Translations under genes and position numbers: made by a program
Shown here: in pieces, positions 1-12,819 of the stretch
Position numbering within the stretch: position 1 is the first letter of the stretch
Layout: every line of letters begins with the position of its first letter
Notes under the pieces: generated by a model
The model's input: the letters and a program-made list of their open reading frames with translations, nothing else
Databases searched by the model: none
What the model was told of the DNA's origin: nothing
DNA from: Bettongia penicillata ogilbyi
Taxonomy: Eukaryota > Chordata > Mammalia > Diprotodontia > Potoroidae
Length of the DNA: 64,000 bases
Reading direction: 5' to 3'
Assembly: GCA_023548195.1 (NCBI GenBank)
Contig: JAJHZJ010000252.1
Coordinates: 875,501 to 939,500, forward strand

Positions 1-803
1 GATTCTTAAACTATGAGGCAGCTCTCAGATATCTAGGTTAATTCTATCCACAGAGCTTAGTACATGGCAAAATTTGTAACTCTGCCAAAAAGACTGGCAG
101 TAGAGAGTTGATCATGGGACAGTCTAAAATAATCTGTTCCATTTGCAGCTGTTCACATTTCCTTGTTTTGTTGTTTTAAAATAAGTGCTGAAGTTAGGTA
201 AATGCTAAGGGAAAACTGCTGAAAGAGTAAATTTGTTCATATTAACCCACCACTCAGGATAACTCCTTATCCCCAGAGTTTAAATCTTCAAGCTGAAGAG
301 TAGGAGATGTTTAGTGAAAACATAACATTTTATCATCTTGATTCTTCTTAGATGATGAAAGTCCTGTAGACTGGTACTATGTCTTCATAACATCACTTAT
401 ATAGTGTCTTACATAACAGTATATGTGATCAGGGTCGTTCTTTTTATTAGAAGTGTTCTAACTGCAGTTGCAAACAGAGGACAGGGGACAAAGGGATCCG
501 AAGCCTGGGTCTCTGTCACCCTGAAGGACCAGATCCAATGACTGTCAAACCCAGAGCTCTGATTCAGTGGTTTCTTTTCTTCCTTGGGCCCCAGCTTGGT
601 TTGCTTTTTTCACCTGTTTTCCCTTTCACCAAGACCTCTGCTTATTGTTTCTGCCTTTTTTTTTTTTTTACTGGTAGGAATAAAGGAAATTGAAAGGAAG
701 ACTCCTTTCCTATGTTCCATTTAGACTCTTTTAGGAAAGACAAGTTAGCTTGGGGCTTAAGATTCACCTGCAGTGGAATGGAAAATAGACTGATTTTTAT
801 TCA

Positions 804-826
804 CACATACACACACACACACACAG
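804..826. repeat. Short (CA)n microsatellite
   Basis: A run of CA dinucleotides with one T interruption near its start. Confidence 0.9.
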
Positions 827-1984
827 TATTCCATGACAGGATCTTGGAATTGGGGTGGGGGATATTATTATGAAGTTCTGGTAGCCTTTAGTAGTAGCAG
901 TAGCCTTTAGCAAGTGAGATTACCTGCCTTCATCAGCAAGAATGGAAGGAAAAGACTGTTTTCTCCCTTATCTTTGCCATTGCCAGTCCTACCACCGCAG
1001 ATACCATCCTATGTTGACCCTAAATCAGAAGTAGGAACATAGATGAGAGATTCAATGATAGAGGGGCAATTGGGAAGACAGAAAGGGAAACCGTTGAGAG
1101 TGACAAGAAGAAGAGTCCTTGTTTTGTTGTAAAGGGGGAGTCAGGGACTGCCGGGAGAGTCCTAAAGAAAGATTTAGATACTGTTATCATTCATGAGGGA
1201 ACTTTGAAGCCTGAAGAGTCAGATTTGAGAAGAATTCTTCCTACTATGTTTTATACTGCTCCAACAGATTCTGTATATAGTTGGAAATTTGGCATATTCG
1301 TTGCTCCTTTTTTTCTCATATTTAAGGAGTTTTCTCTCAAGCTACCTAAAAGGGGAATCTCTGGATTCTTTTATCTAAAACTGTTGTTACTAAAGTCTTC
1401 TGTATTTAGCCACAAACCTCCTAGGAAATTTCTATCAGCTTCCTTTGGAGTACAATTGAGTAGGGTGCAAGTGGCGCTTGCGTTTATGTCCTGCTGGAAC
1501 AGGGCCTCTTGCCCTTCCTTGGTGTATGCCCTGATTTGGGGGCTTGGGAGTGAGGTGAGCTGTTGTTGTTTTCGTTTTTGTTTTCATTTCCCAGCACCTC
1601 ACTTCCTTAAATGGTCACTTCCCCGATTTGGACCTCAAGTTCTTCATCTGTAAAATCCATGAGATTGGACTAGGTCAGTCATTCTCAAACTTTTGGTCTC
1701 AGGATCCCTTTACACTCTTAAAAATGATTGGACTCCCTTCCCTGTGAGCTTTTGTTTATGTGGATTATTTATCAATCAGTATTTACCACATTAACAAATT
1801 TAATTTCTTAGAATTATTATGAAAATAGTTTTGACTTTGAAGGACCCTTCAGGTCCCTTCTGGTTCTAGCATTCCTAACCAACAAATATTCACATGGTTC
1901 TTATTTAAACCAAACTTTGCTCATACAATTATTTTACTTCTTGTAAATAGGGAATCCTATCTTAATTGTGTTCTAATTCAAGCC

Positions 1985-2125
1985 CCCTCATTTTACAAAT
2001 GGGAAAACTGAATCCTGAAAAAATTAAGTGATTTGCCCAAATTCATAGGTTGTAAGAGGAAGAGCCAGGAATTCGAACACAGATTCTGAGTCCAAATTCA
2101 GTGCTCTTCCTATTGCACTGCAGTG
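1985..2125 (+). mobile_element. MIR SINE fragment
   Basis: The sequence runs from 'tcattttacaaatgggaaaactga' type text through 'aagtgatttgcccaa' to 'gccaggaattcgaacacag' and 'gtgctcttcctattgcact'. This matches the MIR core and 3' half in order, well diverged. Confidence 0.8.
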
Positions 2126-2544
2126 CCTCGTAAAAAAAAAAACAAAAAACAAAACTTAAAAGTACATATTGAGTCCTATGATCCTAAACATTTGCCTATG
2201 ACACAACTCAAAGATTATGAATGTTTGATATATGTATACATGCACATAAAGGGAAGGGGAGGGAAAGAACTAACAGAAATCCTCCCACTTCCATTAACAA
2301 AACTCAGAGGCTCCTCACTGGGCCCTCTGCTCTTTTTTTCTCTGTGCTCTGTTGCTTGGGATCTCGTTAGCTTTTATGAGTTCAGCCATTATCTCCATAT
2401 AAATGATTTCCACATCTGTGTATCCCACCCTACATTCCTGCCCCTCATCTTGAACAAACTGACATAGCTAATTAACTTCCCTTTTCCCCACCCCTCTTCC
2501 AGATTTCACCGTTGCTTTTGAGAGTACCACAACCCTTCCAGTCA

Positions 2545-3010
2545 ACTAGATTTGCTGCTGCAGTGTTGTCTAAGTGTTCTCTCTCTCTCATCCCACACAT
2601 CTCATCGCTTAGCCTTTCTCACATATCAACTCCTCTTTCTGGTGTTTAAAGCTCTTCCCCACCTGGCCCCTTCCTGTCTTTCCAGGCTTCTTACACATTG
2701 ATCCTCTACACTCACTTTATGTTCTAGCCATACTGGCTTATTCTGCAGACACCCTTTCTCTCACTTCCATAGCTTTGCACTAGTTACCCATCCTACTTGG
2801 AGCACTCCTCCCTCCTCACCTCTACCTCTCAGAATCCCTGGTTTCCTTCAAGACTCAGTTTGTACATGCCCTTCCACATGAAGCCCTTAGTATTGCCCCG
2901 TTCCCTACCCTTCGGCGGCCAGTGCCCTCTCTCCAGAAACTCCTTTACATTCATATGCTGGCAAATGCTTAGCGACTCGCCTTCCAGAGGGGAAGGGCAC
3001 ACAGCACACC
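2545..3010 (+). mobile_element. L2 LINE 3' region
   Basis: It carries characteristic L2 3' text in order: 'cacctggccccttcctgtc', 'ttccaggcttcttacac', 'ttctagccatactggc', 'cccatcctacttggagca', 'ctcctcacctctacctc', 'ttccttcaagactcag' and 'ccacatgaagccctt'. It is strongly diverged, and the 5' limit is approximate. Confidence 0.7.
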
Positions 3011-4631
3011 TGTGAGTTTAATCCGCATTATTAACATTTTCTCTATCATTTCTGAGGTCTAGGACAGTCAATATTAAATCGATCCCTGATGTGTATCACT
3101 TGCCTGTTTCCAAGGTGTGATTTACCCTCTCGAGCTTCTATGAGCTCGCTCCAGCACACCCCTGTGTGTATACGTTTGTAGAACTACTTCCTTAGTTCCC
3201 ACTCACGATCATAGGTTGGGATGCCCAGAGGGCAACTGAATGCTCCTGCTCAGGGTTCTAGGGGTTACTCAGCAGTTATGACTTCCAGCACTGTTGTTCC
3301 TGAGCCCCAGCTGGTCTGCTTCCTTTCCAAAACTCCATTAAAGTTTAGAAAAGAGATATGCCGAAAATCTGTAACACAGTTGATATAAAATATTTTCCAC
3401 TAAACTGGAGGTACGCTTTTCCTTTGTACATACAGGGTCCCCAGGGAGAGTGGGCTCACACTTAAAGCGCAGTGGTAGAGAGGCACACGTTTCCTAATTA
3501 CTGGAAGTTCCTTCCAAATACTCTTGCAGTTTCCCTTAGGTTTAGATCTTTGCTGGCCTCCAGAGGTTTCTGCTTTTGTTGAATTCACAGCTAGCACTTG
3601 TTTCTGTCTCTGCCACAAAAGGTTTCACTCCCTGAAATTGTCACCCGTCTCCATCTGCAGGCACTTCCACTATTGTTAGCCACTACTCCTGCAGCCCTTG
3701 CTGCTGACTCTGCCATTAGTGGAACCTGTAATAGGAGTTGTATTCTTCTGTACTGACCAGGTCAACTGGGCTTTCCCATCTTGAAATAGTTCTTCACTTA
3801 AGATCAATAAAGAATAAACACAAGAAAACAAGCACCTTGTGTTCCCAGACTCCCTCAGAGCATCCCCTCTCACACCCCTTTCAGGGCTGGTCACTGCCCA
3901 GAGAAACAATGAAAGAACACAGTGGTGATCTCTCCCTGTTCTTGACTGGATGTGTTGTCTCCCCTGGGCCAGTTTCTCCACTAAGATGGTCGGTTCGGGA
4001 AATGGGGTATAGAGAGACAGAGACAGCCACAGACATTGACTCACCCATGGACTCTTCACCCCTCTAAAATGCCTCTACCAATCCCCCCCTTCCTCCCAGG
4101 TGATTCCCTCTCAGGGTCTTGACTCCAGTTAACTTAATCATCGCCTGTGTCACACGGATGTAGTGTCTTTTGTACATTGCCCAAGACATATGACTTTATT
4201 TTCTCAGTGAATCACAAGATGTTTCCTGTGTGCAGTCACCTATCTCATCCAATGGTTCAGATTCCTACGGTCTTTTGATTGATTAAGGTCTTAGCTACAC
4301 ATTGTGATGAGGTTATAGAAAGTTCCTTAAGACCTAGTTTGCTCTTTTGGTTGGGATGGTTCAGAGCCCCCAGCGTGCATAAAGATGTGCATATTGCCTC
4401 AGTTGAATGTGATCTCCCTTAGGTCAGGGACTGTGTCCCTTGAATGAATTGAACTTTCAGACCTAAATATGAATTGCTTAATGTATTGTCATTTGCAGGG
4501 AGAGCATAACATGAAAATAAGCAATAAGAATGAGAAAATAAAAAGCTATTGTTCTCTAATATGACATTTTTCTCATGTGTGTTGGGAAGCTGAAGGACAG
4601 CTATAGTAAAAGGAAGCATGGAGATGGGAAG

Positions 4632-4722
4632 AGGGCAGTCCTTGAGACCAGGAAGACCAGGATCCAAGTCCTGATGGACAGATACTATCAGTGTACACTG
4701 AGCATGTCACGTAATCTCTCAA
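4632..4722 (+). mobile_element. Marsupial tRNA-derived SINE, 5' piece
   Basis: The text 'gaccaggaagaccaggatcc' followed by 'gatactatcagtgt', 'gcatgtcac' and 'taatctctc' follows the body of the SINE seen complete at 18846-19092. It ends directly against an opposed copy starting at 4724. Confidence 0.65.
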
Positions 4723-4723
4723 C

Positions 4724-4936
4724 TTGTTCAGTCATTTTCAGTCATGTCCAACTATTTGTGACCCTATTTGGGATTTGCTTGGCAAAGATACTAGAATGGT
4801 TTGCCGTTTCATTCTCTAGCTCATTTTTACCAAAACTGAGACAAATAGAGTTAAGCCTAGGTCCATATAGCTACTAAATATCTGGGACTGGATTTGAACT
4901 AAGTCTTCCTGCCTCCAGGCTTAGTTCTCTGTCCAT
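4724..4936 (-). mobile_element. Marsupial tRNA-derived SINE, reversed
   Basis: Read on the + strand it begins with the complement of the SINE tail ('ttgttcagtcattttcagtc', 'gtgaccctatttggg', 'cttggcaaagatact'). It continues to 'gatttgaactaagtcttcct' and 'ctccaggcttagttctctgt'. The order is that of a full-length minus-strand copy lacking the first bases. Confidence 0.85.
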
Positions 4937-5429
4937 AATTAATTGGTAAGTTTTTGGGCAGCATAACAAAATGAAGTGAAAACTTTTGCTATGTGGGGAA
5001 GATATTTTTGGAATGAGAGACCACAACCAAAAGGTTAGACTTGTCTGGGACTCTGCCCCATCCCTGTCTCCCAAATCTGCTCCCCTAAGTTGTTCCTGCT
5101 TTTCACAGCTTCTTCCTTTAAATGGGTAATATTTAAAGCTCCAGGTTTTTCTCAAAGATTTCCTTGGGTAGCAGTGTGGGACCTTAGTCGGTAGAAAGAA
5201 GTGTGGGTTCAGGTATAAGTTGTTTCAGTACATGGATTGCATATATTAGATGTTTTGTCAAACAGGAACCTTTGTCTCTAGCTGATTGGTCAATGCTTAC
5301 AAATGGCTCCAACAGCTGTAATTATAGACAAGGACTCACTTCTCTCCATGCCAAAAATTCTTCTTTCCTTCCCTTTGTGCCTAGGTTCCCATCTCTGTTT
5401 ATAGGCTAGCAGTCTGGTTTTTCCCAATT

Positions 5430-5522
5430 GCAGCAGAACATAAATTTTTTGAAGACAGTGTTTCTCTTTTTTTCTATCCCCCGCACTTAGAACATTATTT
5501 AATAAATGCTTGTTGATTGAAT
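5430..5522 (+). mobile_element. L2 LINE 3' tail
   Basis: 'tttgaagacagtgtttctct', 'cccgcacttagaacatt' and 'taataaatgcttgttgattga' follow the terminal part of L2, including its usual ending near 'ataaatgcttgttga'. Confidence 0.65.
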
Positions 5523-6984
5523 CAAATAGAACCCCATAGATTCCCACCCATCCCTTCAATCCCCTTCCATATGAAAAGTAGTATCTTGGTTCTTCTGCAA
5601 CAAGGGTAAAGACCAAGACTTAGGAAACACTAACCTTTACCCACACCCCCACACCCACACAGTTCCTTTGAGTCAGAGTTTCCTCTCCCATTTCCTCCTA
5701 GACTCTAATGTATAATTTTGTCCGTTAGAGGTTTCACCATGCAAAAAGCTGCTGAGACCCTTGCTCAGTCATCCAGCCTGGATCCTCACTCCAGTGTATA
5801 ATTATTGAAATCCTGAAATCTGTTCTAAGGACTATGATACCATTACTTGGTGGTCAGAGTGCAGAATCTCAGTTAGTTTGAAAACTCTGACCTATAATCT
5901 AGGACATAGAGACTGAGACCTCAGAGAGAAAGAAACACAAGTACCCAGGAAAGAGCCCAAGCCTTCTGAGCGAAGGTGCCCATTCCATTTGTTATCCTGT
6001 CTTCTCCCCCAGGCTCCTTCCCTGGGTTTAAAGAAAAAGAAAGTTATCCTGAGGATGATTGAAGAAAGTCAGCCAGTGTCCTGTGTCATTGGAAGGAAAG
6101 GCTGTGTATATTGGAACAAAATTTTAAATCATTTAAAAAGAAAACCAGTGCTACTAACCTCAGAAGTTCTCTTCATAATTTGCCAGACAAATCACCATGT
6201 ACTTCTGCATCCTTTTCAATTAAATCTGCTTTCTAAGTACTAAAATCCAAGGTACAAAAGGGTTTTTTTTCAATTTTGGCTTTTTATTTTGTCTAATTAA
6301 TATCACAGCATGTCAAAAAACTGTATTTGTGAAGGTTTTTAAATATATTTTCTGCCATTTAAAAGAAAAACATGACTCAAACATATTTTCTTTCTACCTC
6401 TTTTGTGCACTACCCTGAGAACCTATCACCATTTAAAACAGTGTTTCCATGGGAAAATGCACTTCTGGTTCCAAACAGCAGATTTTACAAATAAACTTTT
6501 GGAATACAACCAAGTTCTTAAATTGAAAGCTGCCTGTTTATATTCTGCAGAGATTTGAACAGACTCAGTTTGGAATCATCAGATTGTCAGCAAAACCTTA
6601 AAAGATTAAATTCGTGTATTAAATCAATCATTAGGATACTATATATTTGTTCAGAGTCCTTTGTTAAATAAGGTCAGATAGGGGAAAGGACAGCTCTCTA
6701 TGTTCCAGTTAGCCTGTCTAGGTTAGGCAGCATTTCTCAAACCAGGCTTCTACAAAGTACACCAAGGAGTTCCATGAGGAACAAGCTGAACTAGCCAGTT
6801 AGCACACATCCATGCTGGGATCTGTATTGATCACACACAGTAAATGTGCTCAGCCAGGTCAGAGTCAGTGGAAATCTATCATGCAAATGAAAAGTGGACT
6901 TTTGGATCTCAGAGTCAGTCATTAAACCCAACAACGTGCGATGCAAAATCAGTTGATATATCAGTCCTGGATTATGTGTAAAGT

Positions 6985-7090
6985 AGACTCATAGATGAAA
7001 GAGCAGAGACGTTTCTGGTTCACCCTCTTTGTTTTGTGGGTGAGGAAACTGAGGCCCGAAGAAGTGACTTACCAGTTGGATCACAAAGGA
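6985..7090 (+). mobile_element. MIR-like SINE fragment
   Basis: 'gtgaggaaactgaggcccga' followed by 'agtgacttaccag' matches the MIR/CORE segment. Confidence 0.6.
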
Positions 7091-7224
7091 GTTAAGAGGA
7101 CAGACCTCATTCTCTTGGAGTCTTAGGGGTATGTCTAAGACAAATACGTTTCAACTAGTGCCAGTTATTGGGTCATTGGCTGAAATGTGAAAGGGCAAAG
7201 ATATTTCCCCAAAAAAACTGACAG

Positions 7225-7325
7225 TGACCCCGACTTTGTTCCTTTCTTTATATTGTGAGCACTTAGCACAGTGCCTGGAACATAGTAGGTGATTAGTAAA
7301 TGTTTTCTGATTGATTGATTGATAT
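7225..7325 (+). mobile_element. L2 LINE 3' tail with tandem TGAT end
   Basis: 'gtgagcacttagcacagtgc', 'ctggaacatagtagg' and 'agtaaatgttttctgattga' end in repeated 'ttga' units, the usual 3' end of L2-type elements. Confidence 0.75.
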
Positions 7326-7504
7326 TTGATTACTGTGTCCAGTTGGGGTTTCTTTCTGGTAGTAATCTAGATATGCAGTATCTTTCATGTTACCAAATTA
7401 TAGAAGATACTTCTATGATTCTTGCTAAAGCACAAAAAAGCAGATTTTATAATTAAAAGCTCATTTTTTTTCAGTAAAAATGAGGTAAACTGAAAATTAT
7501 ACAC

Positions 7505-7660
7505 CAGAAAGAGCACTGGTTATGTAATCAAAGGATTCTGATCAAATCTAGCCTCTGACACTACTTATGTTACAGTGAGCAAGTTACCTAACTTCCCTGC
7601 ACCTCTGTTTTTCCTCATCTATAAAATAAAAAGGTTGTACTAAGTGAGAGTAACCACATC
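7505..7660 (+). mobile_element. tRNA-derived SINE, diverged
   Basis: 'gaaagagcactggttatg', 'agcctctgacactactta', 'gagcaagttacctaacttcc' and 'ttcctcatctataaaata' keep the order of the marsupial SINE body. The tail differs from the long form. Confidence 0.65.
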
Positions 7661-7929
7661 TCAGTAGATAAGCCGTTTCTGATATCACTACATTTAGCAT
7701 AAATTTGATTTGAAAAGTTGTTTAGTTAAGCATATGTTTTTAATACCATTAGCATCTTTTACAATAAATTTTTAAAGATTTAACTGAAAGGTTTCTGCCA
7801 AAATAATTTTTAAGTAAAAGGCTCTGTGATTGCAGAAAGTTTAAAACTCCAATATGTGATGTAAACCAGTATTTTCAGTAATAAAATTATACATTGTCAT
7901 AGACTTTTCAACTAAAATTACTTGGCAGA

Positions 7930-8275
7930 GGAGTAAAAAATCAGTCAGTAAACATTTATTAAGCACTTGCTACATGCCAGGCACTGTTCTAAGCATTGGT
8001 GAGACAAAGGGCGCAAAAGATAGTTCGGAGAGCTCACGGTCTAATGGGGGAACATAATGTACAAACAAATACATACACACATCAAAGTGTATACAAGACA
8101 GATAGGAAATAATTAACAGAAGGCACTGCAATTTAGAGGAGTTGGGGAAGGCTTCCTGTAGGAGGTGGAAATTTATTTGGGACTTAAAGGAAACCAAGAA
8201 TATCAGACGATGGAGTGGAAGATGAAGAGCAGGCATGGGGGACAGCCCAAGATAATGTCTGGAGCCATCAGATCA
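7930..8275 (-). mobile_element. L2 LINE 3' end, reversed
   Basis: On the + strand it reads as the complement of the L2 end: 'aacatttattaagcacttgc', 'tacatgccaggcactgttct', 'gagctcacggtctaatggg' and 'aaggcttcctgtaggaggtg'. The small reading frame in it is incidental. Confidence 0.75.
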
Positions 8276-8394
8276 GAATAAATTTACCTTTTGACTTTTC
8301 AGTACCAGGGATAGGGCCTGAGCCTGTCATTTTATGGTCTAGAGATCTCTTTCTAACAATAGCCTTTCTCTGTGATTTGTATTCTTAAGAGAAT

Positions 8395-8520
8395 TGCCTT
8401 GGGCAGTAACATATTAAGTGACTTTCTCTTGGTCATATACAACCAGTATTTATTAGAGATGGGATCTGAACCCAGGTCTTGTTTGTTTTTGTGGCCAGTT
8501 CTCTATCCACTTAACAATGG
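8395..8520 (+). mobile_element. MIR-like SINE fragment
   Basis: 'attaagtgactttctcttgg', 'gggatctgaacccaggtctt' and 'ccagttctctatccact' follow MIR order at low identity. Confidence 0.55.
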
Positions 8521-9447
8521 CAGTGTCAAACTCCCACCACTATTAACTTAGAAATTAACATTATCTATTAACGTTTATATGTGTTTTATTTACTTTGTTA
8601 AATAGTTTCCAATTACATTTTAACCTGGTTCAGCTACCTGGGGGCACCTGTAAATTTGACACCCCTATGCTACATTACACCTCTTGTCAAAGTAGACTTT
8701 TCTATAATTGATACATTTCAATTGAAGTAGATTGCTTTCAAAAAATTAGGAAGATCATTTACTAAGCAAGAAATGGACTCCCTAGGAAAAGACATCATTT
8801 ACTTCCTTTGGCTGTTTTATGTTTTATTTGGTATATATTGAGACTTCTGTTTGAATTAAAAATCAAAAAAGGAAATGTTTGTAACTTTTAATTCATCCTA
8901 AAATATGCTGGCATCATTGTTATTAATAAACAATCCCACAACATGAGACATAATCCTTTTGTGAAAACATTCCTTCCTCAAAGGAGTTGCTTTTGCTCAT
9001 TTTCCAAGATTTAGGTTTCTATGATAATTATTCTGACTTATCTGTGCCAGGAAACATACCCTTCATTTAATTCTAGCTTCATGTTCAGAGATTTGCCAAT
9101 GAGAAAATACATGCAAGAGAAAAAGTGATTCAATGAGATTTTAATTTCAAAATACAGGATTATGTTTACATAGAAAGTAATCACAGAGAAGTATGCACAA
9201 CCCTTGTTATGTCCATTAAAAATAAATGAGAAAATAACAGAAGTACCCTACTGAAATCTTCAGATATTCTTTTGAGATCCTTCTGTCTTGTAAATAAGTT
9301 TGTTCATTTAAATTTCAGTCATTAAACTTTTAATTTATAACAAGGAAAAATACGTTTTCACACTATTGCAAATAACTGAAGAATTATGGGTCTTGTCAAA
9401 CATCAAAATAGAATGTAATTCTTGGCTTTTCTTCTTTGCTTTTTCAG

Positions 9448-9525
9448 CTTTATGACAAAATTAACACAAAATCTTCACCACATATCAGGAATCCTCCCAG
9501 TGATGCTGTACAGAGAGCCAAAGAG
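9448..9525 (+). CDS. CASK: CASK exon: end of L27A and start of L27B
   Basis: It encodes 26 residues in phase 0 ([17 protein letters not shown]..., ending AKE), human positions 386-411. The piece covers the last helix of L27A and the link into L27B. In the family L27A recruits SAP97/DLG-type partners. The acceptor is ttttcag|CTT and the donor is GAG|gtaata. Histidine stands where I recall human glutamine (Q397H), in the loop between the two L27 units. The phase-0 boundaries mean no codon is split. The exon is identified from protein identity, with very high confidence. Confidence 0.98.
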
Positions 9526-12413
9526 GTAATATTTTAAACCTGCTTGAGTCTGTCAAGTTTGAATAATCCAATCATTAGGTTAGTTGCAAACATTTTTATG
9601 TTGGAATTTAAATGTAACGATGATAAATGTAATAATTTTTTAAAATATCATTTACGTCCTTGCTTTCTCTTACATCCTGTTCTGGTGTGTTTATGGTTCT
9701 TCTGGTTGTTCAGCCTTACTTGGTTTTCTGATTTGTTCGATTGATTTTTAATCAGAATAGCCATTTAATGCAAGTACATTCAGATTTGAAAGTCACCAAA
9801 ATTTGGTCACTGAGTATTTTTATAGAAAAAAAATGTCAATAGCATTTACCTAATGAATTGTGTCCTTTTATTACAAACTTGCTGTGTAAACTTGAGCCAT
9901 GTAACTTCTCAAATATTCTGTCAACAGTTTGTTAATAGTTTTACTCATTTATTTCTAAAGCACTTAATGTCATCCATTGGAAATGTAGTTGCTGTGGAAA
10001 TCTTAGCTGTTTTTTTGAAGACAGTAAAGCTCAAAGGAAGGCTGTAAGCGTTAGTTAAATGTTTACAATTCTTAAACGATCAGAAGCGTTACAGACAAGT
10101 CATGTTGTGATGTTATGTCAGCATCAGAACTTGTTCTACTGGTAAAGGTATTTTTAAAGAACATAAATCCTTCCCTAAAAGTTTCAAATATCCAAGCCTT
10201 ATAATTCAGAGGTCAAGTGGATGAGTGGAGAAAAGAATTAGGTATCATGAGAATACAGAAGCCTTCATTCCTGCTTCTGCAGCAAAACTAACAGCTTGTC
10301 ATCTCAACTGAAACCCACCAAAAACTTGTAGATGATAAGCAATTAATCACAAAACAATAACTAATTATTTTCTGTTTACTTCTAAGTGTCAAGGTGTGTT
10401 GAGCCATGGTTTCTTTCTGGTAGCCTGAGTCCTATTTCTGATGAAGAACATCAACCTCAACATAGAGCCAAGTCCATGGACTTTGAATAACTTTGAAAGC
10501 TTTTGAGATGTAATTTTAGAAACCATCCTGCCCAATCCACTCATGTAGGCATAGGTTAAGTGATTTGCCAGCCATGGTTTATTTTAATAATTGTGGCAGA
10601 AATACCATGTGTTAACTAACAGTACAGCCAGCACTAGCTGAAATGGTATCTGTTTCTCAAATAACTTCTGTATTTTCTTTGGTTGTATTTAAAAATAATA
10701 TGAGACCATGTTTTTTGTGCCTTCAGATTATTAAAGGGAAAGAGAAAAGAGTAGATATAACCTGGTAATGTTGCTTCCTGTCTTCAAAGTATATATGGTG
10801 CATCAATTAGTATTTTCATAAGGTCTAGAGAGATTCTAGGTCCCATTGATGATTTTTTTTCCCTTATGACTTCCTTTTATGGTAATGGAAAACTTAACTC
10901 CAGACTGGTTTTAAACATAACAAAATAGTTGCTTGCCATGTCTAAAATTATCTTGTAGAGAGCCCAGTATATTAAATTAGAAAGCAATAGTATTCTTATC
11001 CTGAGAATGGACTCACCCTCTGGGCCATATTATGAAACTAAGTTTTAAAATGGACAGAGTTCATCTAAAGAGAAAGATGCAACTTTTGCAAAATACTATT
11101 GTTTGATAACAGTACTATCTGCCCTTCTGGGGATTAATTTAAAGGCTAATAAGAATAGGAGAATGAAAAGCCACATTGCTGTGTTCAGTTCCCTGTCAAT
11201 GACTCTTGGGAACCATTACCAGAAGGAAACTCCTCAGGTTTTTTGGGGCTTTGGGCTTTGGTTTTGTTTTTTAACCTGGAGGGGTTGCATGGAGAATAAA
11301 TTGATTATATCAGGTAGGAAAGAAAATTAGTAAAAATTTAGAGCTTTTTTCATCCCATTCATAGAATATTACTTTGAATTGTTTCTACTTTGAGTGATTT
11401 GTAGTTCTGTGGGGAGGGGTATTGCTGGGGTTGGGTGGAGGAATTGCCATTTGTTAATATTCAACAAGACTTACTAACTTTTATGACCTCCTCTTAGGAT
11501 GGTCTACTTGGAGTGATTTTTGTGTTCACTCGTTCTTCAAAATCATGTTAACTTTGCTCAGTTTAGATTTTACTTTGTTTTTTATTCATTGTTCTTTTCT
11601 GCAGCGGTATTTTCATTGAATTTGGAAACACTTATTGATATTAATTAACATTCAGGTGCTTAATGTTTTTATATCAAATATTTTTCCTATTGTATTTTTC
11701 CCCTTTCTCTCAAAGACCTATTCTTTAGGACAAAAGAGAAAAGTTCAACAAAATTAGCCAATGCACAAAGTCTGATATTGATTATTTAGTGTTCCACACT
11801 CATAAGCCTCTCCCCTGTTCCACCTCTGCATAAAAGGAGCCAGGAGCAGGGAGGGGAGCTCTCATGTCTTCTTTAGGACCGAGTTTAGAGTCAGTTTTAA
11901 TTTTTACTGTTATTGCCCCATTTATATTGTTATGGTATATACCTGTGTGCATGTGTGTGTGCGTGCGTGCATGGGTGCGTCTGTGTATGCGTGTGTATGC
12001 ATGCATGGGTGCGTGTGTGTGTGTACATGTATGCGTGTGTGTGTGCATGTATGCGTGTGTGCGTGTGTAAAACACGTTTTCATGATTCTTCTTAATTTCA
12101 TTGTCCTTTAGTTTACCTAAGTCCCAACATGTTTCTCTATTTATTATATTCATTGTTTTTCATTAAACTCATGGATTATATTTTACATAATGAAGACAGA
12201 AACTTCTGGGAAAATCTTACCATGCGTATAAATCCTCTATAGTAGTAAATCTAAATAAAAGGATGAAATTTTCAAAAATCATTATTTTATCTGCCAGAAA
12301 ATTTGAGTAATTTTGCTCCTTTTCATAAGGAAAAAAAACTTTACATATTTTCTGAATCTCTTAGTATGCCTGTGATACTGTAGAGTTTATATTATATACC
12401 CTTTACTTTATAG
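9526..12413 (+). other. CASK: CASK intron (2.9 kb)
   Basis: AT-rich sequence with no recognised exon or clear interspersed element except a GT-rich microsatellite at 11944-12068. Reading frames here have no family features. The intron ends ...actttatag at 12413. Confidence 0.8.
11944..12068. repeat. Degenerate (GT)n / GTGTGC microsatellite
   Basis: About 125 bp of alternating purine-pyrimidine sequence (tgtgtgtgcg, tgcatgg, tgcgtgtg). It generates spurious Cys/Val- and His/Thr-rich frames on the two strands. Confidence 0.95.
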
Positions 12414-12533
<120 letters not shown>

Positions 12534-12719
12534 TAAAGCCAACATTTCAAAAAAAGTGGTAAAGATATAATACCCATAGTAATGAAATAAAAGTAATGTC
12601 AACTTCATAAAAATAGATTTTTAGTCACCATCTTGCCAAAAAAAGAACTTGATGGTAAAAGTACATCAAGTATGGGTATATAGACCTGATCAATTAAGGC
12701 GATGATTATTTCTTATTAT

Positions 12720-12819
12720 AGTAAAGTTATTTTATGGGACTATATTGGAGCTAGATGAGGCTTTAGATTTAATTTATTCAATTTGTCTTATAGATAAGGA
12801 AATGTATACCCAGAGAGGT
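12720..12819 (+). mobile_element. MIR SINE, left part, split by the retrovirus
   Basis: 'cttatagataaggaaatg' and 'tacccagagaggt' match the MIR core up to the insertion point. The element resumes at 16172 with 'aggtaaagaagtgatgcggc' and 'caaggtcacatccctagtc'. AGGT occurs on both sides (12816-12819 and 16172-16175), as expected for a target-site duplication. Confidence 0.8.

Larger units (their letters stand above)
1..9447 (+). other. CASK: CASK intron upstream of the first exon in the window (3' part)
   Basis: No coding exon was recognised. I looked by eye for the exon carrying the preceding L27A helices and did not see it. The stretch holds a MIR at about 2.0 kb, L2 3' ends at about 2.5-3.0, 5.4, 7.2 and 7.9-8.3 kb, SINE pieces at 4.6-4.9 and 7.5 kb, and a short CA repeat at 804-826. 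About 1665-1860 resembles an old mammal-wide interspersed repeat that I cannot name. I recognise nothing in 3010-4600, 5530-6980 or 8530-9400. The intron ends in a pyrimidine-rich tract and ttttcag at 9441-9447. Confidence 0.8.

Noticed and set aside
1204..1653. Longest open frame of the window (149 codons, + strand)
   Set aside because: No domain, no splice or promoter context, composition like random intronic DNA.
7970..8236. 88-codon minus-strand frame as a gene
   Set aside because: Lies wholly in an L2 3' end.
11800..12153. His/Thr-rich frame (minus) and Cys/Val-rich frames (plus)
   Set aside because: Translations of the GT-rich microsatellite.
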